DNA from: Pedobacter heparinus DSM 2366 | GTDB lineage: Bacteria; Bacteroidota; Bacteroidia; Sphingobacteriales; Sphingobacteriaceae | Length of the DNA stretch: 64,000 nucleotides | Direction of reading: 5' to 3' | Assembly (NCBI RefSeq): GCF_000023825.1 | Contig: NC_013061.1 | Span: 4,340,001 to 4,404,000 of the forward strand | Shown here: positions 10,277-18,332 of the stretch, piece after piece | How positions within the stretch are numbered: the stretch's first letter is position 1 | Layout of the letters: every line of letters begins with the position of its first letter | The notes under the pieces: model-generated | The model's input: the letters and a program-made list of their open reading frames with translations, nothing else | The model's database searches: none | Told to the model about the DNA's origin: nothing | Translations under genes and position numbers: made by a program

Positions 10277-11650
10277 ATGAAACGAAACTTATTTTACCTG
10301 TTTTTACTTTTAACCCTTTTTACAAGCTCTACTTATGCCCAGGTAAAAACACTGCCCAATAAAAATGAAGGCATAAAGCCTGAAATGAAAATCAGGAAAG
10401 ACCTGAACGACGAACAGCTGTTAGACCTGGTACAAAAACAAACCTTCCGCTATTTCTGGGATTTTGGACATCCGGTAAGCGGTATGGCCCGCGAACGCAG
10501 CAATACTACCTTAAATTATGGCCCTGAAGTGGTTACCACCGGCGGCACCGGATTTGGCGTAATGGCCATCATTGTGGCTGCCGAAAGAAAGTTCATTACC
10601 CGCGAACAGGCCGCTGCAAGAACAAAAAAGATTGTCGATTTCCTATATAAAGCAGATATGTACCATGGCGCATTTCCACATTGGCTGAACGGAGAAACAG
10701 GCAAGACCATCAGGTTTAGCCTTAAAGATGATGGGGCCGACATTGTAGAAACTTCCTTACTGTTTCAGGGCCTGCTTACTGCGCGCCAGTATTATACGGC
10801 AGACAACCCGGTCGAAAACAGTATCAGAAGTAAAATAAACGAAATGTGGAATGCCATAGAATGGGACTGGTTTACCCAAAACCAGCACGTGCTGTACTGG
10901 CACTGGAGCCCCGACAACGGCTGGGCTATGGACCACCCCATCAAGGGATACAATGAATGCCTCATTACCTACGTCCTGGCAGCATCCTCAACACGCCATA
11001 GCATTGATTACAAAGTATATAAAGATGGTTTTGCCAACAACAACACCTACCTGAATGGTAAAAAATTTTACGACATTACCCTGCCTTTGGGCTTCGACTA
11101 TGGTGGCCCTTTGTTTTTTGCCCATTACTCTTTTACCGGCCTCGATCCCCGTGGTTTAAATGATGCCGGTGCCGATTACTGGGAACAGAACAGGAACCAC
11201 ACCCTGATCAACAGGGCTTATTGTATCGATAATCCTAAAAAATACAAGGGCTACGGTGCCAATAGCTGGGGTTTAACAGCCAGCGATAGCTGGGCTGGCT
11301 ATGCTGCACATTCTCCAACTAACGATGATGCTGTAATTACCCCTACCGCAGCTTTATCTTCCTTTCCTTATACACCTGCAGAATCTATGCAGGTCTTAAA
11401 ACATTTCTATTTTAACATGGGCGATAAGTTATGGACTGAATATGGTTTCATTGATGCCTTTAGTGAAGAAAAAAACTGGTATGCAAAATCCCACCTGGCC
11501 ATTGATCAGGGACCGATCATTGTGATGATCGAAAATTACCGAAGTGGCTTGCTCTGGAAACTTTTTATGAGCAGTCCCGAGGTACAAAATGGTCTGCGCA
11601 GCCTGCATTTCAAAAGTCCCGCTCTCCAGAAACCTGTCATCAAAAACTAA
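10277..11650 (+). CDS. GH144-type glycoamylase-domain enzyme, secreted/periplasmic
   Basis: A 457 aa protein with a cleavable signal peptide (about 1-22, ending STYAQ) and no lipobox, followed directly by the same catalytic domain as its upstream neighbour: GHPVSGMARERS, WHWSPDNGWAMDHPIKGYNE, GGPLFFAHYSFTGLDPRGL and AIDQGPIIVMIENYRSGLLW. It starts 13 bp after the first GH144 gene and is clearly a tandem paralogue that lacks the Ig-like domain and the lipid anchor. The simplest reading is a soluble periplasmic enzyme that trims imported beta-1,2-gluco-oligosaccharides, perhaps to sophorose, while the lipoprotein paralogue works at the membrane. Endo or exo mode cannot be decided from sequence. 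Confidence 0.87.
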   Translation: MKRNLFYLFLLLTLFTSSTYAQVKTLPNKNEGIKPEMKIRKDLNDEQLLDLVQKQTFRYFWDFGHPVSGMARERSNTTLNYGPEVVTTGGTGFGVMAIIVAAERKFITREQAAARTKKIVDFLYKADMYHGAFPHWLNGETGKTIRFSLKDDGADIVETSLLFQGLLTARQYYTADNPVENSIRSKINEMWNAIEWDWFTQNQHVLYWHWSPDNGWAMDHPIKGYNECLITYVLAASSTRHSIDYKVYKDGFANNNTYLNGKKFYDITLPLGFDYGGPLFFAHYSFTGLDPRGLNDAGADYWEQNRNHTLINRAYCIDNPKKYKGYGANSWGLTASDSWAGYAAHSPTNDDAVITPTAALSSFPYTPAESMQVLKHFYFNMGDKLWTEYGFIDAFSEEKNWYAKSHLAIDQGPIIVMIENYRSGLLWKLFMSSPEVQNGLRSLHFKSPALQKPVIKN

Positions 11651-11674
11651 CAGCACAAACGAACACACACCACC

Positions 11675-13975
11675 ATGAAAATAGCTAACTTATTTATCCT
11701 TACGCTCATTTTTACTGCCCATATAACTTTTGCCCAAACCAAAAAAACGGGCAAAGCTACCCATCAGCAAATGAATACCTTCATCAGTAACCTGATGTCA
11801 AAAATGACATTAGACGAAAAGATCGGGCAGCTAAATCTGCTTACCGGTGGCGAAGCTACTACGGGCTCGGTAGTAAGCACCGATGTAGAAAGTAAAATCA
11901 AGAAAGGACAGGTAGGAGGTATTTTTAGCTTAACCACCCCTGCACGCATCCGTAAGGCCCAGGAAATAGCCGTTAATCAGACCCGGCTCAAAATACCTAT
12001 CATATTTGGTCAGGATGTGATCCATGGATACAAAACTACTTTCCCTATTCCGCTGGCCTTATCCAGTACCTGGAACATGGAAATGATCAAAAAAACAGCC
12101 CGGATTGCCGCCATAGAAGCTACAGCAGATGGGCTGAACTGGACCTTCTCGCCCATGGTCGATATTTCCAGGGACCCCCGCTGGGGCCGTATTTCTGAAG
12201 GTTCAGGAGAAGACACCTATCTGGGCTCAGAAATTGCCAGGGCCATGGTAAAAGGCTACCAGGGTGATGACCTTGCTAAATACAATACCATGATGGCCTG
12301 TGTAAAACATTTTGCTTTATACGGGGCGTCAGAAGCGGGCAGAGACTACAATACCACGGATATGAGTCTGGATCGCATGTATAATGAATACTTGCCGCCC
12401 TATAAAGCTGCGCTTGATGCGGGCGCAGGCAGTATCATGACCTCCTTTAACGACATCAATGGAGTGCCTGCCACTGCAAACAAATGGCTCATGACTGATC
12501 TTTTGCGTAAAGAATGGGGGTTTAAAGGTCTTGTGGTTACCGACTATACTGCGGTTAACGAGCTGATAGACCATGGCCTGGGCGATCTGAAAGCCGTATC
12601 GGCCCTGTCCATTAACGCAGGTGTAGACATGGACATGGTTGGCGAAGGCTTTTTAACCACCCTGAAAAAATCTGTACAGGAAGGCAAAGTAAAAGCACAA
12701 CGCATTGATGAAGCCTGCAGATTGGTTTTAGAGGCCAAATATAAGCTGGGCTTATTTGACGATCCTTTCCGTTATTGCAATGAAGAAAGGGCTAAAACGG
12801 AAATTTTAAAACCTGAACACCTTGCTTTTGCCCGAGAGGTAGCTGCCGAATCTTTTGTGCTTCTGAAAAATGAAAACCAGACCTTGCCCCTTAAAAAAAC
12901 GGGTACCATAGCTTTAATAGGCCCCCTGGCCAATACAGGGGCCAATATGCCTGGTACCTGGAGTGTAAACAGCGACCTGGCCAATACCGCCTCTCTTTTA
13001 ACAGGCATGAAGGCCGTTTTGGGCAAACAGGTAAAAGTGGTACACTGCCTGGGTTCAAACCTGGTAACAGATGAGGCCTACCAGCAGCGTGCCACCATGT
13101 TTGGCCGCGACATTCCAAGAGACAACCGCCCTGAAGCAGAAGTGATAAAAGAAGCTGTGGAACTGGCCAAAACTGCAGATGTAGTTATTGCTGCATTAGG
13201 TGAAAGTTCTGAAATGAGCGGCGAAGCCTCCAGCCGTACCAACCTGGAAATCCCGGAAGTTCAGCAGCGTTTGTTACAAGCCCTGTTAAAAACAGGTAAA
13301 CCTGTTGTACTGGTCTTGTTTACCGGCAGGCCACTGGTACTGAACTGGGAGCAGCAAAACGTACCGGCCATTTTAAATGTCTGGTTTGGTGGTACAGAAA
13401 CGGCAAAAGCAATAACTGATGTACTGTTTGGCGATGTGAACCCTTCGGGAAAATTAACAGCCACCTTCCCGCAAAATGTGGGGCAGATTCCCTTATATTA
13501 TGCGCATAAAAATACCGGCAGGCCATTGGCAGATGGAAAATGGTTCAGTAAGTTCCGCTCCAACTATCTGGACGTAAGCAACGAACCCCTATACCCTTTC
13601 GGTTACGGCCTAAGCTATACCAGTTTTGCCTACAGCAATTTAAGGTTAAGTAAAAACAGCTTTAAACCTGGTGAATCTATTACCGCCAGCATCGATATTA
13701 AAAACATCGGTTCAAGGGAGGGCAAGGAAGTGGTACAATTGTACATACGCGACCTGGTGGGCAGTTCTACCCGTCCGGTTAAAGAACTAAAGGCTTTCCA
13801 AAAGATCAGCCTAAAACCCGGAGAAAGCAAAACTGTGAGCTTTAAGCTGACCGAAAATGATTTGAAGTTCTATAATACGGCTTTAAGGTTTGTTGCCGAA
13901 CCCGGTGATTTTAACTTGTTTATTGGCGGAAATTCCAGAGATGTGCTGGAAACGAAGTTTAGTTTAAGAAATTAA
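11675..13975 (+). CDS. bglX: GH3 beta-glucosidase (BglX-like), periplasmic
   Basis: Retaining beta-glucosidase of family GH3, 766 aa, with a signal peptide ending ITFAQ. Domains: N-terminal TIM-like barrel with KHFALYGASEAGRDYN and the predicted nucleophile Asp290 in VVTDYTAV; an alpha/beta sandwich with the predicted acid/base Glu517 in MSGEASSR; and a C-terminal fibronectin III-like domain (about 655-765, GKEVVQLYIRDLVGS). It starts 24 bp after the second GH144 gene and closes the PUL before the terminator at 13981. In this context it should release glucose from sophorose or sophoro-oligosaccharides, although GH3 enzymes are often broad. The gene symbol follows the BglX subfamily and is not proof of orthology. 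Confidence 0.92.
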   Translation: MKIANLFILTLIFTAHITFAQTKKTGKATHQQMNTFISNLMSKMTLDEKIGQLNLLTGGEATTGSVVSTDVESKIKKGQVGGIFSLTTPARIRKAQEIAVNQTRLKIPIIFGQDVIHGYKTTFPIPLALSSTWNMEMIKKTARIAAIEATADGLNWTFSPMVDISRDPRWGRISEGSGEDTYLGSEIARAMVKGYQGDDLAKYNTMMACVKHFALYGASEAGRDYNTTDMSLDRMYNEYLPPYKAALDAGAGSIMTSFNDINGVPATANKWLMTDLLRKEWGFKGLVVTDYTAVNELIDHGLGDLKAVSALSINAGVDMDMVGEGFLTTLKKSVQEGKVKAQRIDEACRLVLEAKYKLGLFDDPFRYCNEERAKTEILKPEHLAFAREVAAESFVLLKNENQTLPLKKTGTIALIGPLANTGANMPGTWSVNSDLANTASLLTGMKAVLGKQVKVVHCLGSNLVTDEAYQQRATMFGRDIPRDNRPEAEVIKEAVELAKTADVVIAALGESSEMSGEASSRTNLEIPEVQQRLLQALLKTGKPVVLVLFTGRPLVLNWEQQNVPAILNVWFGGTETAKAITDVLFGDVNPSGKLTATFPQNVGQIPLYYAHKNTGRPLADGKWFSKFRSNYLDVSNEPLYPFGYGLSYTSFAYSNLRLSKNSFKPGESITASIDIKNIGSREGKEVVQLYIRDLVGSSTRPVKELKAFQKISLKPGESKTVSFKLTENDLKFYNTALRFVAEPGDFNLFIGGNSRDVLETKFSLRN

Positions 13976-13980
13976 TAGCA

Positions 13981-14010
13981 AATGTCCCTCTTTTGCAGGG
14001 ACATTTTGTT
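13981..14010 (+). terminator. Rho-independent terminator closing the PUL
   Basis: A perfect 9-bp stem AATGTCCCT/AGGGACATT with a 7-nt loop begins 5 bp after the GH3 stop codon; a short T-rich tail follows. It marks the end of the susC to GH3 transcription unit. Confidence 0.8.
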
Positions 14011-14057
14011 AAAAACATTTCCTTATCTTACCACATCTAAAAACGCATTTCAAAAAA

Positions 14058-14405
14058 ATGAACCAAACTTTACGAATCATTTCATTTAGCGCCTTTGCGA
14101 TTATCTCTACATTTAAAATAATCCGCTATGTTAACAGGCCTGATGGTAACGCAGAAATCATTGACAAATATTTTCAAACTGAATGGCGTAATGACGGCAG
14201 ATCAATGGAGCAATGGGTAAAATTAGCCCTGAAGGAACGTCACATCAACTATTCCAGTTTTTTCGTTAAAACAAACGGCAGCGACAATAATGAGGCCGTT
14301 GTGGCTTGTACCAATGACGACGAAACATTTCAGTATTATAAATACAATTATACCTATAAAAGCCTGGAACCTATTGAAGATGATGGGATAGCGAAGCCTA
14401 AATGA
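14058..14405 (+). CDS. Small hypothetical protein with N-terminal hydrophobic segment
   Basis: A 115 aa protein I do not recognise. Residues 1-24 form a moderately hydrophobic segment (IISFSAFAIISTFKIIRYV) that could be a membrane anchor or weak signal peptide; the rest is charged and polar, with NRPDGNAEIIDKYFQTEW and a Tyr-rich end (FQYYKYNYTYKSLEPI). It lies after the PUL terminator and before a gene remnant, so it is probably transcribed on its own. Codon use and composition do not stand out. No function is proposed. Confidence 0.55.
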   Translation: MNQTLRIISFSAFAIISTFKIIRYVNRPDGNAEIIDKYFQTEWRNDGRSMEQWVKLALKERHINYSSFFVKTNGSDNNEAVVACTNDDETFQYYKYNYTYKSLEPIEDDGIAKPK

Positions 14406-14441
14406 GCTTTACAATAAGATAGCTATAATAATTCAATAACC

Positions 14442-14588
14442 ATGAACCAGCCCGATTATTCAACGTTCCCAACATTAAAAACCCCAAGATTGCTACGCAG
14501 AAGGCTTTTATTAGCCGACACTCCTGTAATTTATGAGTTGCGTTCTGATCCTGAAGTAGCAGTTTTAACTTACTCTACCCCTTCCTAA
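14442..14588 (+). pseudogene. N-terminal remnant of a GNAT (RimJ/RimL-like) acetyltransferase
   Basis: From ATG 14442 the frame reads 48 residues and then meets TAA. The peptide contains FPTLKTPRLLRRRLLLADT and VIYELRSDPEV, the characteristic opening of RimJ/RimL-type GNAT acetyltransferases, which are normally 170-190 aa. The acetyl-CoA-binding part is missing: downstream sequence to the next gene carries no recognisable GNAT motif and includes a large inverted repeat. I read this as the broken 5' end of an acetyltransferase gene whose 3' part was lost, perhaps through insertion or excision of an element at the repeat. Confidence 0.6.
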
Positions 14589-14605
14589 CAGTTCATTGAA
14601 GGCTT

Positions 14606-14657
14606 GGTTGAGGTTTGCTGGGCTAAAGGGTATCTCTACCCCAGCAAACCCCAACCA
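14606..14657 (+). repeat. Large imperfect inverted repeat downstream of the GNAT remnant
   Basis: The arm GGTTGAGGTTTGCTGGG is followed about 17 nt later by CCCAGCAAACCCCAACC, its reverse complement with one mismatch. The loop can itself pair (GGGTA/TACCC). This is much stronger than the terminators nearby, yet it has no T-run. It sits in the roughly 400-bp stretch (14406-14806) that otherwise holds only the GNAT remnant and no intact gene. It could be a REP-like or MITE-like element or the footprint of one. Confidence 0.6.
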
Positions 14658-14806
14658 AAGTTGCACTAAGCTCCCTTTCAGCCCAATATCAATGTGCCCC
14701 GCCACGTTCTTCTGCGTTTCCGATATTGTTGCTGCGATTCCGTCATCGCTTCGAAATAAATACAGATTGCTTTTTTAATCCTGCGCAAAATCGATATTTT
14801 AGCCTG

Positions 14807-15595
14807 ATGAGCAGATTCAAAATGACCTTTATGATGGTTTTACTGTTTTGCGGATTAAACGGTATTGCCCAGGATTTCACCAAATATGAAAAAGGGAGCT
14901 TTATTAAAGGAAAGGACAGCATTTTTTACCGGGTACTTTTTCCTGAAAATTTCGATGCTGCAAAACAGTACCCCATTCTGTTCTTTTTACATGGACGGGG
15001 CGAAAGCGGCAACGACAACCAGAAGCAACTGACGCATGGCGCAAAACTGTTTTTAAAACCCGAGATCAGAAAACAGTTCCCAGCTATCGTGGTGTTTCCG
15101 CAATGCAGTTCAGACAGCTACTGGGCCAATGTAAACATTAGTACAGAGGCTAACGGCAAACGCGTTTTCAATTTTCAGGAAAAAGGAAAACCTACAAAGG
15201 CCATGCAGGCTTTACTGGACATGGTAAATAATTTTATGGACAAGCCTTATGTAAACAAAAAGCAGGTTTATGTGGGCGGCTTGTCTATGGGGGGGATGGG
15301 TACCTACGAACTGCTGAGGCGTAGACCCCGCTTGTTTGCTGCTGCTTTTGCCATATGCGGGGGCGACAATGTGGCCAACGTACAGCGCTATCAAAAGGTT
15401 CCCCTATGGATTTTTCATGGTGAAAAAGATGACGTAGTACCGGTAAGCTGCTCAACCATTATTGCTGATCAGTTAAAAGTACTGGGCCATCCTGCTAAAC
15501 TTACCTTGTATCCTGAAGCCAATCACAACAGCTGGGACCCGGCCTTTGCAGAGCCGGATCTGTTGCCCTGGTTATTTTCTAACAGGAAAAATTAA
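14807..15595 (+). CDS. Secreted alpha/beta hydrolase (esterase/dienelactone hydrolase-like)
   Basis: Start chosen at ATG 14807, which gives a signal peptide ending GIAQ (residues about 1-22); an in-frame ATG at 14726 would add 27 residues that spoil it. The 262 aa protein has the alpha/beta-hydrolase set: oxyanion-side motif FFLHGRGESG, nucleophile elbow GLSMGG with Ser160, acid region GEKDDVVP and the catalytic His in ANHNSW near the end. It resembles the PHB-depolymerase/feruloyl-esterase-like and phospholipase/carboxylesterase groups, so an exported esterase that removes acyl substituents is plausible. The specific substrate is unknown. Its stop codon overlaps the stop of the convergent yebC gene. 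Confidence 0.8.
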   Translation: MSRFKMTFMMVLLFCGLNGIAQDFTKYEKGSFIKGKDSIFYRVLFPENFDAAKQYPILFFLHGRGESGNDNQKQLTHGAKLFLKPEIRKQFPAIVVFPQCSSDSYWANVNISTEANGKRVFNFQEKGKPTKAMQALLDMVNNFMDKPYVNKKQVYVGGLSMGGMGTYELLRRRPRLFAAAFAICGGDNVANVQRYQKVPLWIFHGEKDDVVPVSCSTIIADQLKVLGHPAKLTLYPEANHNSWDPAFAEPDLLPWLFSNRKN

Positions 15596-16320
15596 TCTGG
15601 CATGTTGTGGTAAACGGCCTGAACATCATCGTCCTCTTCCAGTTTATCGATCAGCTTCAATACATCAGCAGCCTGTTCTTCGGTCACTTCATGGTGTGAA
15701 AGGGCAATGCGTTCCAGCTTGGAACTTTTGAGTTCTATGCCCTTCTCTTCCAGTGCTTTTTGCAGGGATCCAAAACTTTCAAATGCGCCCTGTGCAACTG
15801 CAATATCGTTACCTTCTTCATCAGCTTCTACATAGAGTTCTTCCAATCCGGCATCAATCAATTCAAACTCCAGTTCTTCCAGGTCCAGGTCATCGGCAGG
15901 CACAAACCTGAATACAGATTTCCTGTTGAATACAAAATCCAATGAACCCGTTTTACCTAAAGTACCATTGGTTTTATTGAAATAACTACGCACATTGGCA
16001 ACGGTACGGTTGGTATTGTCAGTAGCAGTCTCTATCAGTACTGCCACCCCATGCGGAGCATATCCTTCATAAACAATTTCCTCATAGTTGGCCATGCTTT
16101 TATCGGAAGCCCTTTTTATGGCGGCATCCACACGGTCTTTAGGCATGTTTACAGCTTTCGCATTTTGTATAGCCGTACGCAGGCGCGAATTGGTTTCAGG
16201 ATGTGGCCCGGCCTCTTTCACTGCCATCACAATATCCTTACCTATCCTGGTAAACTGTACGGCCATTTTGGCCCAACGTTTAAATTTTCTTTCTTTTCTG
16301 AATTCAAATGCTCTTCCCAT
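15592..16320 (-). CDS. yebC: YebC/PmpR-family regulator
   Basis: A 242 aa protein of the YebC/TACO1 family, cytoplasmic. The family signature is clear: the N-terminus MGRAFEFRKERKFKRWAKMA, then FTRIGKDIVMAVKEAGPHPE, the segment NMPKDRVDAAIKRAS, and the middle-domain segment YEEIVYEGYAPHGVAVLIE. Members were described as DNA-binding transcriptional regulators, and more recent work ties the family to translation of difficult (for example proline-rich) sequences. The gene runs convergently with the upstream hydrolase and overlaps it by 4 bp at the stops, leaving no room for a terminator between them. Confidence 0.95.
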   Translation of the reverse strand: MGRAFEFRKERKFKRWAKMAVQFTRIGKDIVMAVKEAGPHPETNSRLRTAIQNAKAVNMPKDRVDAAIKRASDKSMANYEEIVYEGYAPHGVAVLIETATDNTNRTVANVRSYFNKTNGTLGKTGSLDFVFNRKSVFRFVPADDLDLEELEFELIDAGLEELYVEADEEGNDIAVAQGAFESFGSLQKALEEKGIELKSSKLERIALSHHEVTEEQAADVLKLIDKLEEDDDVQAVYHNMPD

Positions 16321-16406
16321 TTTCTTGCTATATTTTTCGTCAACCTGAAATTTCCAGGGTTTGATCTGGTCTTGCAGCCACTAACGGACAGGTTGCGAAT
16401 TTATAG

Positions 16407-17354
16407 TTATTTTTTTAAATTTTTCAACATATCGGTTGTCAGTTTTGCGAGGTCAAATTCCGGCTTCCAGTTCCAGTCGCTGGCTGCATAGCTGTCATCA
16501 ATAGAACGTGGCCAGCCATCGGCAATATGCTGGCGCGGATCATTGGCGGTATAAGTTAGTTTAAAGTCCGGAATATGTTTCCTGATCTCAGCAGCCAGAA
16601 TCTCTGGTGTAAAGCTTACACCGGCAAAATTATAACTGGAACGGATTGAGATTTTGCCGGCCTCGGCATCCATCAATTCAATGGTCCCCCTGATCGCGTC
16701 GTCCATATACATCATCGGCAATTCGGTTGCAGCATTTAAAAAAGAAGCATAACTTCCTTTTTTGAGTGCATCGTGAAAAATATGGATGGCATAATCTGTA
16801 GTACCCCCACCCGGTGCAGCCTTCCAGCTGATCAGTCCTGGATAACGGATACTGCGCACATCAAGCCCATACTTCTGGTGGTAATATTCGCACCAGCGCT
16901 CGCCTGCCAGCTTGCTTATCCCATATACCGTGTTCGGATCCATCACACAAAACTGCGGGGTCTGGTCTTTAGGCGAATTGGGACCAAAAACGGCTATAGA
17001 GCTTGGCCAGTATACTTTTGCAGTTTTATAGGTGATGGCCAGCTCTAAAATATTGAGCAGACCGTTCATGTTCAGGTCCCATGCCAGCTTTGGGTTTTGC
17101 TCACCTGTAGCCGATAACAAAGCGGCCAGCAGATATACTTGTGTAGGTTTATATTTTTGGAAAATGGTGTTCAGTGTTTCTTTTTCCAGCACATTCACAA
17201 ATTCAAAAGGTCCGGAATTCTTAATGTCATAATCAGGCCGGCGGATATCGCAGGCGATCACATTATCTTCACTATAGGTCTTCCGCAATGCAGTAACCAA
17301 CTCTGTGCCGATCTGACCGTTGGATCCCAATACTAATATTTTTTCGATCATCAT
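16407..17354 (-). CDS. SDR-type NAD-dependent L-threonine 3-dehydrogenase
   Basis: A 315 aa extended short-chain dehydrogenase/epimerase. It has the N-terminal NAD motif GSNGQIGTEL, the active-site Ser in YWPSSIAVFGP, and Tyr-x-x-x-Lys in TVYGISKLAGERW. GLISWKAAPGGGTTDYA and the MYMDDAIRGTIELM region match the epimerase-like threonine dehydrogenases of Flavobacteria, which oxidise L-threonine to 2-amino-3-ketobutyrate for cleavage to glycine. A glycine decarboxylase P protein is encoded far downstream (50889). The partner ligase kbl is not in the window. Two adjacent ATG codons (17354, 17351) are possible starts. Confidence 0.85.
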   Translation of the reverse strand: MMIEKILVLGSNGQIGTELVTALRKTYSEDNVIACDIRRPDYDIKNSGPFEFVNVLEKETLNTIFQKYKPTQVYLLAALLSATGEQNPKLAWDLNMNGLLNILELAITYKTAKVYWPSSIAVFGPNSPKDQTPQFCVMDPNTVYGISKLAGERWCEYYHQKYGLDVRSIRYPGLISWKAAPGGGTTDYAIHIFHDALKKGSYASFLNAATELPMMYMDDAIRGTIELMDAEAGKISIRSSYNFAGVSFTPEILAAEIRKHIPDFKLTYTANDPRQHIADGWPRSIDDSYAASDWNWKPEFDLAKLTTDMLKNLKK

Positions 17355-17493
17355 TTGATATGAATTATAGTAATCAGTAAGTATAAGAGCAAACCTATTT
17401 AAAATTGTTCATAGCGACCAAATTTGTGCCCAATAATTAAGGATAAACCTGTTTATCCGTTCAGATCTGTGAACTATGTAAATACACAAAAAA

Positions 17494-17524
17494 TTGATTT
17501 AGTAACAAAAACATTATATATTTA
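17494..17524 (+). promoter_or_regulatory. Candidate promoter for the oxidative sugar operon
   Basis: TTG (17494-17496), a 20-nt spacer and TATATTTA (17517-17524) approximate the Bacteroidota promoter TTTG-N19/20-TAnnTTTG, with the last base off consensus. It lies about 100 bp upstream of the first gene of the cluster in an A/T-rich gap. Confidence 0.35.
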
Positions 17525-17621
17525 CTTTATGGTGTATTTATAACACTATCTATTTTTTTTTGCTTAATATTACAAAACAGAACACACTTTAAATACACAC
17601 GGACACCCTTAATAACCAAAT

Positions 17622-18311
17622 ATGAACAGAAGAGAAGCGGTGAGAAGTGTTGCCTTTTTAATGGGCGGCGCACTATCGGCAACTACAATTGGCGTATTTT
17701 TAGAAAGTTGCAATTCACCATCCACTAAAACAAACGGAACTTTATTTACCGACGATCAGCAAAAGCTGATCACCGAAGTTGCAGACATTATTATTCCTAC
17801 CACCAGCTCTCCCGGGGCCAAAGCCGCAGGAGTTGGGCCATTCATCAGCATGATGGTTAAAGACTGTTATCCCGATGATGCGCAAAAGGCTTTTGTGAAA
17901 GGGCTGGAGGACCTGGACAAGCAGTCGAAGGAAACCTACAAGAAATCTTTTCTGGAACTGAGCGTGGCACAACGCCAGGAACTGCTGGGTAAAGTAAGGG
18001 ATGAAACAGTTGCAGCTACCAAGGCCGAAAAGGAAAATCTTGACAAGCAGCAGCAGGCCGAAAAAGATAAACAAAAGACAAATCCGGCAGATGCCGCCAA
18101 ATCGCAGACAGAGAATGCGGGCAACATTTCGATCTTACCGAAGGACAAGCCTAAAATGGAACCTCGTTTTTTTGCCATCATCAGGGATTTAACGTTACTG
18201 GGCTATTTTACTTCAGAGATAGGTGCTACACAAGCATACGCTTTTGTAGAGATCCCGGGCCGTTACGATGGTTGTGTAGACCTGAAACCAGGTCAGAGAG
18301 TTTGGTCGTAA
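17622..18311 (+). CDS. Gluconate 2-dehydrogenase subunit 3-family protein (small subunit of putative glycoside 3-dehydrogenase)
   Basis: A 229 aa exported protein: an Arg-Arg pair (residues 3-4) and hydrophobic stretch VAFLMGGALSATTIGVFL suggest Tat-type export, ending near FLESC, so a lipoprotein anchor is possible. The body matches gluconate 2-dehydrogenase subunit 3 (FTDDQQKLITEVADIIIPTT), with an unusual charged Lys/Gln-rich insert at about 130-175 (EKENLDKQQQAEKDKQK). In membrane FAD dehydrogenases this small subunit escorts the catalytic GMC subunit across the membrane; here the GMC gene follows after 21 bp. First gene of the 17622-27861 cluster. Confidence 0.87.
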   Translation: MNRREAVRSVAFLMGGALSATTIGVFLESCNSPSTKTNGTLFTDDQQKLITEVADIIIPTTSSPGAKAAGVGPFISMMVKDCYPDDAQKAFVKGLEDLDKQSKETYKKSFLELSVAQRQELLGKVRDETVAATKAEKENLDKQQQAEKDKQKTNPADAAKSQTENAGNISILPKDKPKMEPRFFAIIRDLTLLGYFTSEIGATQAYAFVEIPGRYDGCVDLKPGQRVWS

Positions 18312-18332
18312 ACCTTTTATAGAATTAAATAA

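Noticed and set aside
14596..14778. A 60-codon plus-strand frame over the inverted repeat.
   Set aside because: The peptide is encoded largely by the inverted repeat and has no recognisable motif; treated as non-coding.
16051..16491. A 146-codon plus-strand frame crossing the yebC-TDH gap.
   Set aside because: It is antisense to two well-supported genes and rich in Phe/Ser as expected for a shadow frame.
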